From assembly GCA_015069695.1 (NCBI GenBank), contig JADCRZ010000013.1:62001-126000 (forward strand): a stretch of 64,000 bases of DNA, given 5' to 3'. Origin of the DNA: Williamsia sp. (lineage in GTDB: Bacteria > Bacteroidota > Bacteroidia > Chitinophagales > Chitinophagaceae). The position numbers and the translations under genes are program-made. The notes below the pieces were generated by a model. The model searched no databases, was not told the origin of the DNA, and saw nothing but the letters and a program-made list of their open reading frames with translations. Positions 42,777-52,730 of the stretch are shown piece by piece; position 1 is the stretch's first letter, and every line of letters begins with the position of its first letter.

Positions 42777-45345
42777 GACAGGACAGATCCAGTTGCCGGA
42801 GCTATCGCTGGTGGTATTGATGGGTATTTCAGGCTCGGGGAAGTCGAGCTTTGCCGCGCGGCATTTTTTGCCGCAGGAAATTGTTTCTTCCGATGCTTGC
42901 AGGGCCATTGTGAGCAATGATGAGAACAACCAGCATGCATCCCATGATGCATTTGAACTGGCGCAGTTTATTGTATCAAAACGACTGCGCAACGGCTTGC
43001 TGACGGTTATAGATGCAACCAACACGCAGGAAGAAGCCCGCAAGGACTGGGTACAGCTGGCCAGGCAGTTTCATGTGCTGCCGATTGCCATCGTGCTTAA
43101 TTTGCCCGAGATTGTTTGCGCTGAGCGGAACCGGCTTCGCGCGGACCGCAACTTGAAAAAGCATGTGCTTCCGCAGCAATCAAGCCAGCTGAAAAGAAGC
43201 CTGCGCCGGCTCAAGCTCGAAGGCTTCCGCCAAATAGTGGAACTGCGCTCCACGGAGGAAGTGGCTGCTGTCCAGGACATCATCCGCACCCCGCTTTACA
43301 ACAACAAATCGCTTGTACAAGGCCCGTTTGACATCATTGGAGATGTGCATGGCTGTTATGATGAGCTCTGCGAGCTGCTCACAGAGCTTGGCTACCAGCT
43401 CGACAAAGCAAATCACCGCTGCACCGCAGCTCCTGTCGGCGATGATGGACGGCAGCGACAGGTTGTATTTTTGGGTGATCTGGTTGACAGAGGCCCTGAT
43501 ACGCCTTCGGTGCTCAAGCTGGTGATGCAGATGGTAAAAACAGGCATGGCCTGGTGTGTGCCAGGTAACCACGATGCAAAATTGCTGAAATGGCTAAAGG
43601 GAAAAGACGTGCAGTTAAAACACGGACTGCAACAATCGGTGGAGCAGCTCTTGCTAGAGCCTGTCCATTTTCGTGAAGAGATAAAAGCGTTCATCGATGG
43701 GTTAATCGGTCATTATGTGTTTGATGGCGGAAGATTGGTGGTGGCGCATGCCGGGTTAAAAGCAGAGATGCAGGGGCGTGGATCGGGCGCTGTGCGCGAG
43801 TTTTGCCTGTACGGCGAAACAACCGGTGAAACCGATGAGTTTGGCTTGCCTGTCCGCTACAACTGGGCTGCAGAATACAAAGGCAGCGCGCTGGTCGTGT
43901 ATGGCCATACACCCGTACCCGAACCGCAGTGGCTGAACCGGACCATCGACATAGATACGGGCTGTGTATTTGGCGGCAAGCTAACGGCATTGCGGTATCC
44001 GGAGAAAGAACTGGTATCTGTTACGGCCCGCCAGGTTTACTGTGAGCCTGCCAAGCCACTCCATCACACAACTACTTCGCTGACGCTGCAACAGCAGGAA
44101 GATGAAGTGCTGGATATTGCGGACTTTACCGGCAAACGCATCATAGAAACCGCCTTTCACCATACCGTTACCATCCGCGAAGAAAATTCAATAGCGGCCC
44201 TGGAAGTCATGAGCCGTTTTGCCATCAATCCAAAATGGCTTCTTTACCTGCCACCTACCATGAGTCCTTCGGAAACCAGCAGGCTGGATGATTACCTGGA
44301 ACATCCGGCAGAGGCTTTCGGATACTTTGAAGGGGTAGGAGTGGAAAAAGTTGTTTGTGAAGAAAAACACATGGGTTCAAGGGCCATCGTGGTAGTGGGG
44401 AGAGACGAAGAAGCCGTGCGCCGTACATTTGGCATCAGCAATGAAGGCAGTGGTGTGATCTATACCAGGACGGGCCGGCCTTACTTTAATGACAAGGAAA
44501 CAGAGCAGGCCTTGCTTCAGCGGCTCAACAAAGCCTTGTTCCATTCCGGTTTTTACGACCTATTTAAAACCGACTGGGTTTGCCTGGATTGTGAGCTGAT
44601 GCCCTGGAGCGCCAAAGCCCAAAGCCTGATTGAAACGCAGTATGCATCTACCGGCGCTGCTGCGATGCATGCGCTGACGGCATCCCTGGAAACGCTGCAG
44701 CAAACTGCTTTGTGGAACGGGGAGGCACAACCGCTGATCAACCGGTACCAGGAACGCCTGCAGCAAACAAATGGGTACATCAAAGCATACCAGCGCTACT
44801 GCTGGAGTGTAAACCGGCTGGAAGATTACAAGCTGGCCCCTTTTCATATCATGGCTACTGAAGGCAAAGCCTGGATGGACAAAGACCACGAGTGGCACAT
44901 GAACCAGATCGAAGCAGTTTGCGAAGCTGATCCGGAAATCCTGCTTGCCACGCCTTACAAAGTAGTGCATATAAGCGATGCGGAAGCCAAACAAGAAGCA
45001 ATTGACTGGTGGCTGGAACGAACCGGCAGGGGAGGGGAGGGCATGGTGGTAAAGCCATTCAATTTTGTTCATACCGGCAAAAGGGGATTGATTCAGCCTG
45101 CTATCAAAGTAAGAGGAAAGGAGTACCTGCGCATTATCTACGGACCGGAGTACGACAGTCCTGAGAACCTGGCCAGGCTCAAATCCAGGGGCTTATCAGC
45201 CAAGCGGGCCCTAGCCCTGCGCGAGTTTGCGTTGGGCATGGAAGGACTTCAGCGTTTTGTAAGCGGGGAGCCCCTGCGAAGGGTGCACGAATGTGCGTTT
45301 GGCGTGCTGGCATTGGAAAGCGAACCGGTAGATCCCAGGTTATAA
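42757..45345 (+). CDS. pnkp: Pnkp, RNA-repair polynucleotide kinase-phosphatase-ligase
   Basis: An 862-residue three-domain enzyme. The N-terminal 5'-OH kinase has the P-loop GISGSGKSS (23-31). The central binuclear metallophosphatase removes 2',3'-cyclic or 3' phosphates: GDVHG 195-199, GDLVDRG 240-246, GNHD 270-273 and GHTP near 383. The C-terminal ligase has the adenylated lysine K537 in EEKHMG (motif I) and motif V EGMVVKP at 761-767. All three active sites look intact. Bacterial Pnkp ligates only with Hen1, encoded three genes upstream. Target RNAs are likely tRNAs cut by ribotoxins (established for the family). It overlaps the nucleotidyltransferase tail by 20 bp. Confidence 0.95.
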   Translation: MQKAYNKTGQIQLPELSLVVLMGISGSGKSSFAARHFLPQEIVSSDACRAIVSNDENNQHASHDAFELAQFIVSKRLRNGLLTVIDATNTQEEARKDWVQLARQFHVLPIAIVLNLPEIVCAERNRLRADRNLKKHVLPQQSSQLKRSLRRLKLEGFRQIVELRSTEEVAAVQDIIRTPLYNNKSLVQGPFDIIGDVHGCYDELCELLTELGYQLDKANHRCTAAPVGDDGRQRQVVFLGDLVDRGPDTPSVLKLVMQMVKTGMAWCVPGNHDAKLLKWLKGKDVQLKHGLQQSVEQLLLEPVHFREEIKAFIDGLIGHYVFDGGRLVVAHAGLKAEMQGRGSGAVREFCLYGETTGETDEFGLPVRYNWAAEYKGSALVVYGHTPVPEPQWLNRTIDIDTGCVFGGKLTALRYPEKELVSVTARQVYCEPAKPLHHTTTSLTLQQQEDEVLDIADFTGKRIIETAFHHTVTIREENSIAALEVMSRFAINPKWLLYLPPTMSPSETSRLDDYLEHPAEAFGYFEGVGVEKVVCEEKHMGSRAIVVVGRDEEAVRRTFGISNEGSGVIYTRTGRPYFNDKETEQALLQRLNKALFHSGFYDLFKTDWVCLDCELMPWSAKAQSLIETQYASTGAAAMHALTASLETLQQTALWNGEAQPLINRYQERLQQTNGYIKAYQRYCWSVNRLEDYKLAPFHIMATEGKAWMDKDHEWHMNQIEAVCEADPEILLATPYKVVHISDAEAKQEAIDWWLERTGRGGEGMVVKPFNFVHTGKRGLIQPAIKVRGKEYLRIIYGPEYDSPENLARLKSRGLSAKRALALREFALGMEGLQRFVSGEPLRRVHECAFGVLALESEPVDPRL

Positions 45346-45427
45346 AAAAATTATATCAGCGCCGGGGCCGACAAAATACCGGCGGCACCACTTATCTTCG
45401 TTGATACGCCATATAAAAATCAACCCG

Positions 45428-45985
45428 TTGAACAAGCCGGATACCCCTCCTGAAATATCCAACAAGATTCCTCCTTCCTACAAAAAGCAAGCTTTGTTGG
45501 TCATCCTGACCTTCGTGGTATTGCTTGCGATCGCTGCTGTTTTTGAGGCCCTGCCTTATTTCAGCCCTGATACCCTTGTGGGCAGCAATCATACCGACAG
45601 TATCCGGCATTTACCCGATGGCACGGGCGTGCTCCTGGAATCCGGCGCTAAACTTAAACTGGGCAGGGAATGGAAAAGGGGCGGTTACCGGGAGGTCTGG
45701 CTCCAGGGCGGAGCCCGTTTTATTGTTCCAAGTGTAGGAGATACGACCGGGCTGACGATCCACTTGTTGCAGTTTGATGTGGTAGCGCAGAAGGCCACCC
45801 TTTATTGTTTCAGCCGCAAAGAAAAGGGGGTAGCCTGGTTAAAAGAAGGCAAGGCTGCCATCATCACCCGCGATGCCAAACCCAAAAGACAAGTTTTTCT
45901 GCCTGGCACCCAGATCGAATCTACTGATCAGCGGCTGCTTACCAGGCCGGTCTCTTCCGATACAAGCCGGGGACACATGGAATAA
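45428..45985 (+). CDS. Single-pass FecR-domain protein
   Basis: A 185-residue membrane protein with a short cytoplasmic N-terminus, one transmembrane helix (about 20-42), and a periplasmic FecR-like domain (LPDGTGVLLESGAKLKL then EVWLQGGARFIV). FecR proteins transmit signals to ECF sigma factors, but here the N-terminal anti-sigma helix pair is missing and no sigma gene is adjacent. There is no ATG: TTG at 45428 is chosen, and TTG at 45401 would add nine residues. It lies 80 bp behind pnkp, so run-on transcription is possible. Confidence 0.65.
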   Translation: MNKPDTPPEISNKIPPSYKKQALLVILTFVVLLAIAAVFEALPYFSPDTLVGSNHTDSIRHLPDGTGVLLESGAKLKLGREWKRGGYREVWLQGGARFIVPSVGDTTGLTIHLLQFDVVAQKATLYCFSRKEKGVAWLKEGKAAIITRDAKPKRQVFLPGTQIESTDQRLLTRPVSSDTSRGHME

Positions 45986-46001
45986 CCCGGCAGAACTCTC
46001 C

Positions 46002-47894
46002 CTACTTCATGACCGGCAAACTGATGGCTGAGCTGTTATCGCCATCATGGTATATCCTGATCATGGCTTTTTGAAAATCTTTTTCATCGGCTTTGTAGAT
46101 GTCTACAAATTTCTGCGGGTTGCGGTCGGCCAGCGGGAACCAGCTGTTTTGGATCTGGATCATGAGCCGGTGTCCTTTTTTAAACGTATGCGCCACATCC
46201 GGCAGGGTAAAAGCGACCTGTTCTACTTTGCCGGGCTGGAAGGCCTCGGGTTTCTCAAAGCTGTGCCGGAAGCGGCCCCGCATGATCTCACCCCGTACCA
46301 GCATCTGATAGCCACCCATTACATAAGAGCCGCCGGCTGATTTGCCGATCTGTGCAACGGCATCCGGGTAATCAAAAGCGTCCGGATAAACGTCTATGAT
46401 TTTTACCACAAAATCAGCGTCGGTGCCGGTTGTGCTTACTTTCAGATCGGCTTTCACGGGGCCTGCAAGGGTCAGGTCTTCTGTTAGTTCTTCGGTTACA
46501 AAACTTGCTACATCGGGCCGGCGGGAAGCAAACCGCTGGTCATCCGTCATGTACTCGCGCGTCCTGTTCAGGTGGATGTCTTCCGTATAAGGAACCGGGT
46601 GTGCTGGATCGCTCAGGTATTCGGTAGCTATCCCTTTGCCACCTGGTTTTTTCCATGCCAGGCCTCCATTGGGCTGCAGATAGATAAGCTGCTCTCTGGC
46701 GGTGGCCGGCGGCCATTGCGGGAGTTTTTTCCAGTTGTTTTCACCACTAAAAAAGACAGTGGCTGCTGCCAGACTGGGCTTCGGTCCCTTGCCTTTGAGG
46801 TAATAGTTGAAAAAAGGAATTTCAATGTTGTTCTGGTACCACTCCGAAGTACGCGAACCCCAGCGTACATTGCCCAGGCTGCTGCCATCGCCCCGCGCCC
46901 ATTGCCCATGGAACCAGGGACCCATCACCAGCCGGCTGTCAGTGGCCGGACTCTGGCTTTGAATGGCCTTGTACAAGTTCCAGGCACCAAAACAATCTTC
47001 GGCATCGTACAGGCCGCCTACCACCAGCATGGCCGGCTTTACATCAAACATCGCCACGCGTGCATTTCTGGCTTTCCACCATTCGTCGTAATTGGGATGC
47101 GAGTACAGGTCTTTCCAGAATGCAACGCTGTCGCCGATCAGTTTTGACAATCCCTGGAGGGTGCCGGCTTTTAAGTAAAAGCTGTAATTATCACGCGTGG
47201 TATATTCGTATCCTTTGGGTCCCACGATGGTTGGCGCTGTGCGGGGCTTGCCAAAACTGGAGTAAAAGGCAAAACCATCCATCTGGAAAAAGGCACCGTT
47301 GTGGTGAAAATCATCTCCCATAAACCAGTCTGTTACCGGGGCCTGCGGGCTCACGGCTTTCAGTGCCGGGTGGCCGCTTGCTGCAGCCATGGTAGAATAA
47401 AAGCCGGGGTATGAAATTCCGAACACACCTACTTTTCCGTTGTTGTGCACCACGTTTTTTACCAGCCAGTCAATGGTATCAAACGTATCTGATGATTCGT
47501 CTATATCTTTTGATCCTTTTTTATCTTTTACAAACGGACGCACGTCTACAAAATCACCTTCACTCATCCAGCGGCCGCGCACATCCTGGGTTACCATGAT
47601 GTAGCCTTCCCGCATGTAGTATTTAAGATGGGTATCCCAGAAGGTCTTGAACTTTTTCTCACCGTAAGGCGCACACGAATACGGCGTGCGGGTGAGCAGG
47701 ATCGGATGATCTTCGGTGCTGTCTTTTGGAATGTAGATAGAGGTAAACAGCTTGACCCCATCGCGCATGGCAATGGTTTTTTCCAGTTTGGTATAGTTGT
47801 CTACAATCCAGGCTGAGTCTTGCTGATTGGGTGTTTGTCCGTTTACAAGGAAGGGAAGCAAAAGCAGGGCGGCATAGGCAAAACCTTTTCTCAT
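46002..47894 (-). CDS. CocE/NonD family hydrolase (X-Pro dipeptidyl-peptidase S15 type), secreted
   Basis: A 630-residue serine hydrolase. A signal peptide (MRKGFAYAALLLLPFLVNGQ) starts at the ATG at 47894; the longer frame overlaps pyruvate kinase and is rejected. The catalytic serine lies in GISYPG, with a later DAEDCFG aspartate and a GPWFHGQW histidine. The C-terminal 220 residues form the jelly-roll domain of the family. It hydrolyses esters or amides, possibly N-terminal dipeptides. Monocistronic. Confidence 0.88.
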   Translation of the reverse strand: MRKGFAYAALLLLPFLVNGQTPNQQDSAWIVDNYTKLEKTIAMRDGVKLFTSIYIPKDSTEDHPILLTRTPYSCAPYGEKKFKTFWDTHLKYYMREGYIMVTQDVRGRWMSEGDFVDVRPFVKDKKGSKDIDESSDTFDTIDWLVKNVVHNNGKVGVFGISYPGFYSTMAAASGHPALKAVSPQAPVTDWFMGDDFHHNGAFFQMDGFAFYSSFGKPRTAPTIVGPKGYEYTTRDNYSFYLKAGTLQGLSKLIGDSVAFWKDLYSHPNYDEWWKARNARVAMFDVKPAMLVVGGLYDAEDCFGAWNLYKAIQSQSPATDSRLVMGPWFHGQWARGDGSSLGNVRWGSRTSEWYQNNIEIPFFNYYLKGKGPKPSLAAATVFFSGENNWKKLPQWPPATAREQLIYLQPNGGLAWKKPGGKGIATEYLSDPAHPVPYTEDIHLNRTREYMTDDQRFASRRPDVASFVTEELTEDLTLAGPVKADLKVSTTGTDADFVVKIIDVYPDAFDYPDAVAQIGKSAGGSYVMGGYQMLVRGEIMRGRFRHSFEKPEAFQPGKVEQVAFTLPDVAHTFKKGHRLMIQIQNSWFPLADRNPQKFVDIYKADEKDFQKAMIRIYHDGDNSSAISLPVMK

Positions 47895-47982
47895 ATAGTT
47901 GGTGTGTTGGCTCCAAAAAAATATACAAGCCCATTGCAATTGATGCAACAGGCTTGTAAGAGATACAGCAAGCAAATCGGGA

Positions 47983-49473
47983 CTAGTCTACCTTGGTGAT
48001 CTTCAGCATATTGGTAGGCAGGTGGTATTGTACAGGGATGCTGCCGGTGTTGACCGCCACATCACCTGATTTGATAAATCCTTCTTCCCGCAAGATCTCT
48101 ATCTCATCTTTTACAATATCATCCACGCTGTCTTCTTCATCATAGAAAAATGCGCGCACACCCCAGCTCAGGCTGAGCTGCGTGATCAGGTGTTTTTCCT
48201 TGCAGAAAATATACAGCGGTGATTTGGGCCGGTAACTGCTAAGCATAAATGCTGTATAGCCGCTCTGCGTCATACCGATCAGGACGTCTGCGTTTACATC
48301 CTTGGCCAGCTTACAGGCATTGTAACAGATGGCATCACTCAGGAAAGAAGGAGAGTGCGGCTGGGGCACCAGTTCATCTTCCCGGTTGTAATTGTAATCT
48401 GTTCTTTCTACCTCCATGATGATCTTGCGCATGGTTTCTACCACCAGCGTAGGATGCTGACCGGTAGCGGTTTCTGCACTGAGCATAACGGCATCGGCGC
48501 CTTCCAGTACGGCATTGGCCACGTCCGTGATCTCGCTCCGGTTGGGTTTGCTCCGGTCAATCATGCTTTCCATCATCTGGGTGGCCACGATCACCGGCTT
48601 GGCACGGTGCAGGCATTTTTTGATCAGCTGTTTCTGGATCAGCGGTACTTGCTCAACAGGCAGTTCAACACCCAGGTCGCCACGGGCCACCATAATACCG
48701 TCCGATTCAAGAATAATGTCGCGGATATTGGTTAAAGCCTCGGGCTTTTCTATTTTGGCAATGATCTTGGTCTTGCTTTTTTTCTCATGCAGCTTGCTGC
48801 GCAGGATCACCAGGTCTTTTACGCTGCGTACAAAAGAAAGCGCCACCCAGTCGAGCTTTTGCTCAATAATAAACTCCAGGTCGATCAGGTCTTTTTCGGT
48901 GAGCGCCGGCAAGGAGATCTTTGTGTCAGGCAGGTTGATGCCTTTTTTGGAGGAAAGGATGCCGCCCATGGTCACCTCTACTTTAACGTCGAGGTTTTTT
49001 TCAACACCGATCACTTTTACTTCCAGCTTGCCGTCATCGATCATGATCTTGTTGCCGATCTTGACATCTGCATGGAGGTTGGGATAGCTTACATAGATAC
49101 GGTCTTTGTTGCCTACCAGCTTTTCGTTGGTAAAGGTCAGGATGTCTCCCGGAACGACCGGCAGGGCGTTGTTCTCGATTTCACCTACGCGCAGCTTGGG
49201 GCCTTGCAGATCACCCAGGATGGCAATGTTGTAGGGCTCGGATTGGTTGATATTCCTGATATGTTCGATGATCCTGGCTTTGTCTTCGTGTGCACCGTGA
49301 GAAAAGTTGAGCCGGAACACATTGACCCCTGCTTTTACAAGGGCAAGTAGTTTTTCATATGTATCGCAGGCAGGGCCTACGGTGGCTACGATCTTGGTCC
49401 GGTGAAAATTGTGTTCGATACCGGCCCGTTTGCTGTTGGCCGGTTGTGCATATTTTAGAAATTCTTTTGACAT
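47983..49473 (-). CDS. pyk: Pyruvate kinase
   Basis: A 496-residue glycolytic enzyme that transfers phosphate from phosphoenolpyruvate to ADP. Key parts are FRLNFSHG (substrate arginine), AKIEKPEAL with the catalytic lysine, and MVARGDLGVELP, the PK signature. A C-terminal regulatory domain is present. It follows pfkA by 35 bp on the same strand, so the first and last committed steps of glycolysis are co-transcribed. Confidence 0.96.
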   Translation of the reverse strand: MSKEFLKYAQPANSKRAGIEHNFHRTKIVATVGPACDTYEKLLALVKAGVNVFRLNFSHGAHEDKARIIEHIRNINQSEPYNIAILGDLQGPKLRVGEIENNALPVVPGDILTFTNEKLVGNKDRIYVSYPNLHADVKIGNKIMIDDGKLEVKVIGVEKNLDVKVEVTMGGILSSKKGINLPDTKISLPALTEKDLIDLEFIIEQKLDWVALSFVRSVKDLVILRSKLHEKKSKTKIIAKIEKPEALTNIRDIILESDGIMVARGDLGVELPVEQVPLIQKQLIKKCLHRAKPVIVATQMMESMIDRSKPNRSEITDVANAVLEGADAVMLSAETATGQHPTLVVETMRKIIMEVERTDYNYNREDELVPQPHSPSFLSDAICYNACKLAKDVNADVLIGMTQSGYTAFMLSSYRPKSPLYIFCKEKHLITQLSLSWGVRAFFYDEEDSVDDIVKDEIEILREEGFIKSGDVAVNTGSIPVQYHLPTNMLKITKVD

Positions 49474-49508
49474 ATAGCTTCTTGTTTCCCTTTTTTAGAT
49501 TTGATTTT

Positions 49509-50495
49509 TTAGCTGGCCAGTATTCTTACCATTTTGATCCATTCGTCACTGATGCGCTGTTTTGCTTTCACGGCTTTTTCAAGCGGTGTATAGTGCATCC
49601 GGTTGTTTACAATGCCCACCATTACATTGTGGCGCCCTACCAGCAGGCTTTCTACTGCATGGTAGCCCATGCGGCTGGCATTGAGCCGGTCTATACAGCT
49701 GGGCGAGCCTCCTCTTTGAATATGACCCAGGATGCAGATCCTGGTATCGGTAGCCGGCAGCCTTTGTTTGATAATATTTTTAATGCCTTCAGCGCCTCCC
49801 GTTTCGCCCCCTTCTGCCACTACAATCATGTTCACGAGCTTTTTCCGGCGTTCTTTTTCCTGCAGGGAGGAGATCACATCCTCGATGTCTGTTTTTCTTT
49901 CCGGAATAATGATGTGTTCGGCTCCTGTTGCCAGTCCGCTGTGCAGGGCAATATAGCCAGCGTCGCGGCCCATCACTTCAATAATAAACAAGCGGTCATG
50001 CGCATCGGCGGTATCGCGGATTTTATCGATGGCTTCAATGGCTGTGTTGACGGCCGTATCAAAGCCAATGGTGAAATCGCTGCCTGCAATGTCTTTGTCG
50101 ATTGTTCCGGGCAGGCCGATGCAGGGAATGTCGAACTCCTTGCTGAATTTAAGCGCCCCCTTGAAAGAGCCATCTCCGCCGATCACAACCAGTCCGTTGA
50201 TGCCCCGGCTTTTAAGATTGTCGTATGCTTTTTGTCTGCCTTCTGGTTCAAAAAAATCTTTGCAACGGGCGGTTTTTAAAACCGTTCCGCCGCGTTGGAT
50301 GATGTTGGCTACCGAGCGGGATTCCATAGGCTGGATGTCATTTTCGATCATCCCGCTGTATCCCCGCATCACACCAAACATCTCGAGATTGTTGTAAAGC
50401 CCGGTGCGCACAACAGCCCTGATGGCTGCGTTCATCCCTGGTGCGTCGCCGCCGGAGGTGAGCACACCGATTCTAGTCACCTTTTTATCACTCAT
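49509..50495 (-). CDS. pfkA: ATP-dependent 6-phosphofructokinase
   Basis: A 328-residue enzyme that phosphorylates fructose 6-phosphate. The nucleotide motif GGDGS marks the ATP-dependent type (pyrophosphate enzymes have GGDD), with GVLTSGGDAPGMNAAIR at the N-terminus and MGRDAGYIA and HIQRGG later. The catalytic loop reads TIDKD where E. coli PfkA has TIDND; the catalytic aspartate is kept and only the Asn is changed. First gene of the pfkA-pyk operon. Confidence 0.95.
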   Translation of the reverse strand: MSDKKVTRIGVLTSGGDAPGMNAAIRAVVRTGLYNNLEMFGVMRGYSGMIENDIQPMESRSVANIIQRGGTVLKTARCKDFFEPEGRQKAYDNLKSRGINGLVVIGGDGSFKGALKFSKEFDIPCIGLPGTIDKDIAGSDFTIGFDTAVNTAIEAIDKIRDTADAHDRLFIIEVMGRDAGYIALHSGLATGAEHIIIPERKTDIEDVISSLQEKERRKKLVNMIVVAEGGETGGAEGIKNIIKQRLPATDTRICILGHIQRGGSPSCIDRLNASRMGYHAVESLLVGRHNVMVGIVNNRMHYTPLEKAVKAKQRISDEWIKMVRILAS

Positions 50496-50571
50496 TAATT
50501 ATAGAAGGTTTTCGTTGATTATCTATTGGCGGCTGCAATCGTTTGCGTAACGGTAATTATGCTAGACGGTA

Positions 50572-50604
50572 TAAAAGTAAGGTTTTGTTGGTACGTACAG
50601 GCAA
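50572..50604 (-). promoter_or_regulatory. Possible promoter of pfkA-pyk
   Basis: The minus strand has TACTTTTA (50579-50572), seven of eight positions of TAnnTTTG, preceded by TTG (50604-50602) with a 22-nt spacer. The pfkA start is about 75 bp downstream. Confidence 0.35.
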
Positions 50605-50660
50605 CTAATTGCCTGTAATTTACACAATATTGTAGCAAGCAAGGCCGCAACGGGTTGCGC

Positions 50661-51608
50661 CTAATTCATCATAAGCACGTTCACGCTGCGTTGCAGCACA
50701 TTAAAGGCAATTTCAGCCATCAGGTTTTCGGTATCAAGCGTTGGATTGACCTCTGTGATCTCGAAGCAACTTATTTTCCGGTTTTGCATCAGCTTGCTGA
50801 TCAGGTCTTCTGCCTCGCGCTCGCGCAGGCCTTTTCCAACGGGCGTGCCGGTCCCTTTTGAGATAGAAGAACCCATGCTGTCCATATCATAACTGATGTA
50901 GATGTCTGTACAATCGCCCAGGTACCGGAGCACACTTTTAACAATGCTTTCTGCTCCTTTTCTTCTGAATTCGTTGGTGGTAATTACTTTCATATCGTGT
51001 TTATCGATCAGGAATTTTTCTTCCTTTTCATAGTCACGCAAGGAAATAAATACCACATCTTCCGGTAAAACCTTTGGACTGCCCGTACCCAGTTCTTTCA
51101 ATCGCGTCCAGAGCTGAATCGTATCCTCATCCAGTTCGTGAATGGCGCATTCCTTGTTGTCTTCTCCAATGGTGATGGCCATGGGCATGCCGTGCATGTT
51201 GCCGGAGGGGGTGGTGTAAGGCGTATGCAGATCAGCATGGGCATCGATCCAGATAATGCCGAGCCGGCTTGCCGGCTTGGCGATCTTGATGCCTGCTACA
51301 GTAGCACCTGCTATGCTGTGGTCGCCGCTGAGCACCACCGGAAAAAAACTGTTTTTGATGCATTGGGCAACCGATTTACTCACCCGCTCATACATGGTAA
51401 CAATGCCCTTGATCCTTTTGGCATACGGCGATTCGATGGGTTCGAACAGGAGGCGGTTTTCGGTAGCTACTTTTTCTGAAGGAAAGTGGATAAAGAAGTT
51501 GCTCATAAAATCAAGCGCGGCGATCTTGATGGCTTCTACGCCGAGGCTGGCCCCTCTCGTACCTGCGCCGATTTCAGAAGGAACTTCAATGAGTTGAATG
51601 TTTTTCAT
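50661..51608 (-). CDS. Arginase family protein
   Basis: A 315-residue ureohydrolase-fold enzyme. Binuclear manganese ligands are visible in SGDHS, DAHADLH and SYDMDSMG; SGNMHGMP matches the arginase substrate loop. In arginases the last metal motif reads SFDVDSLDP, and here the final part is changed to MGSS, so hydrolysis of arginine versus a related guanidino compound is not certain. It is monocistronic, 165 bp from pfkA. Confidence 0.85.
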   Translation of the reverse strand: MKNIQLIEVPSEIGAGTRGASLGVEAIKIAALDFMSNFFIHFPSEKVATENRLLFEPIESPYAKRIKGIVTMYERVSKSVAQCIKNSFFPVVLSGDHSIAGATVAGIKIAKPASRLGIIWIDAHADLHTPYTTPSGNMHGMPMAITIGEDNKECAIHELDEDTIQLWTRLKELGTGSPKVLPEDVVFISLRDYEKEEKFLIDKHDMKVITTNEFRRKGAESIVKSVLRYLGDCTDIYISYDMDSMGSSISKGTGTPVGKGLREREAEDLISKLMQNRKISCFEITEVNPTLDTENLMAEIAFNVLQRSVNVLMMN

Positions 51609-51746
51609 ACAATTGATCTAAGCAATGGTTGATTGAGCTGTGCATACAGCAGCAGATCAACTGCATACTGCATAGACAGCACCAGGCAGGAGCTTGCCTA
51701 TAACTGCTTCGTTTAACCGGCACTGTTACAAAGAGGCATGCAGCTC

Positions 51747-52574
51747 CTATTCGTGAATGGCGATCACCGGAACTGTTCCCTGATAAGCTAGTTTTTTGGT
51801 GTGGTTGGCGCTAAAAAGATTGCTGAAAAATCCATGCGTCCGCGGCACGGTCAGGATCAGGTCAATATCCTGTTCTTGTACGATCTGTTCAACAGCTTGC
51901 AGAAAATCGGTTTGGTCAAGCAGGTAAAATTCGGGCCTGTACGTGATCAGCATTTCGTGCAGGGCTGATTTTTGCTGTTGCAGCTCATCTGCCTCCCTTT
52001 CTACTCCTGCGGCCACGTGTAACACGTGTACGGTAGAATCAAACAAAGACAAAACCTTGCGGATAGAATCGATCGGGGTGCTGCCGGCCACATCTTTTAA
52101 ATCAGAAGCAAAAAGGACCTTTTTAACCCCTTTGAACCCCGCATTGGGCGGCAGGATAATGACAGGACAGATCGCCCGTTTTGCTACTTCCACCGCATTG
52201 CTGCCAAATATAAAATGCTGGACGGCAGATGCCTCGGAAACATTCATGATAATAAAGTCAGCCTGCTGGGTGCCGGCAAATTTCTCCAGGTTGTCTACCA
52301 GCGAATCACCTTCTTCTTCCCAATATTCTATGTTCACGCTTGGCTGCTGGGCAAGGAGCTGCGAGCGGACATTCTGGAAGGCAATTTCAGTTACCTTTCT
52401 GCGGGCGCCTGTATCATCTGCCAGGGGACTGCCGTCGGTACTGGCGGTTATACTGGCGTATACATTGTATAAAATGAGCCGCGCATCCCTTACCTGTGCC
52501 GCAATCCGGGCTCCTGTTTCTGCGCCCTTTATTGATTCTTCGGTAAAATCGATCGGTACAATGAACGTGGTCAT
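51747..52574 (-). CDS. Tandem-domain universal stress protein
   Basis: A 275-residue cytosolic protein with two UspA domains (about 1-140 and 150-275). The first begins TTFIVPIDFTEES, and the end of the first domain reads VAKRAICPVIIL where ATP-binding members have GxxGS; that glycine motif is degenerate in both halves, so ATP binding is doubtful. Monocistronic, divergent from prfB. Confidence 0.88.
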   Translation of the reverse strand: MTTFIVPIDFTEESIKGAETGARIAAQVRDARLILYNVYASITASTDGSPLADDTGARRKVTEIAFQNVRSQLLAQQPSVNIEYWEEEGDSLVDNLEKFAGTQQADFIIMNVSEASAVQHFIFGSNAVEVAKRAICPVIILPPNAGFKGVKKVLFASDLKDVAGSTPIDSIRKVLSLFDSTVHVLHVAAGVEREADELQQQKSALHEMLITYRPEFYLLDQTDFLQAVEQIVQEQDIDLILTVPRTHGFFSNLFSANHTKKLAYQGTVPVIAIHE

Positions 52575-52730
52575 ATTGATTTATTTATGGTGCCCCGCCA
52601 GACAGAAAAAATTCGCAGCGTGCCGGGCCGGCAGCAGGTGGTCAACCGGCTGCAAAGTAAGTAAAATCAGTGAATCAGCCCCTTGACCGTCCGGGCGTAA
52701 ATATCTCTTTTTTCAATACCTTCGCCGCCT

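Noticed and set aside
45401-45427. TTG start at 45401 for the FecR-like gene
   Set aside because: A TATCTTCG box at 45393-45400 would place transcription start after it, so the TTG at 45428 was preferred. The evidence is weak in both cases.
47895-47975. Longer N-terminus for the CocE/NonD hydrolase
   Set aside because: It would sit before a good signal peptide, which begins at the ATG at 47894.
49359-50279. 306-codon plus-strand open frame opposite pyk and pfkA
   Set aside because: It lies opposite the strongly conserved pyruvate kinase and phosphofructokinase genes and its translation is rich in Phe, His and Cys without a domain. Long antisense frames arise easily here.
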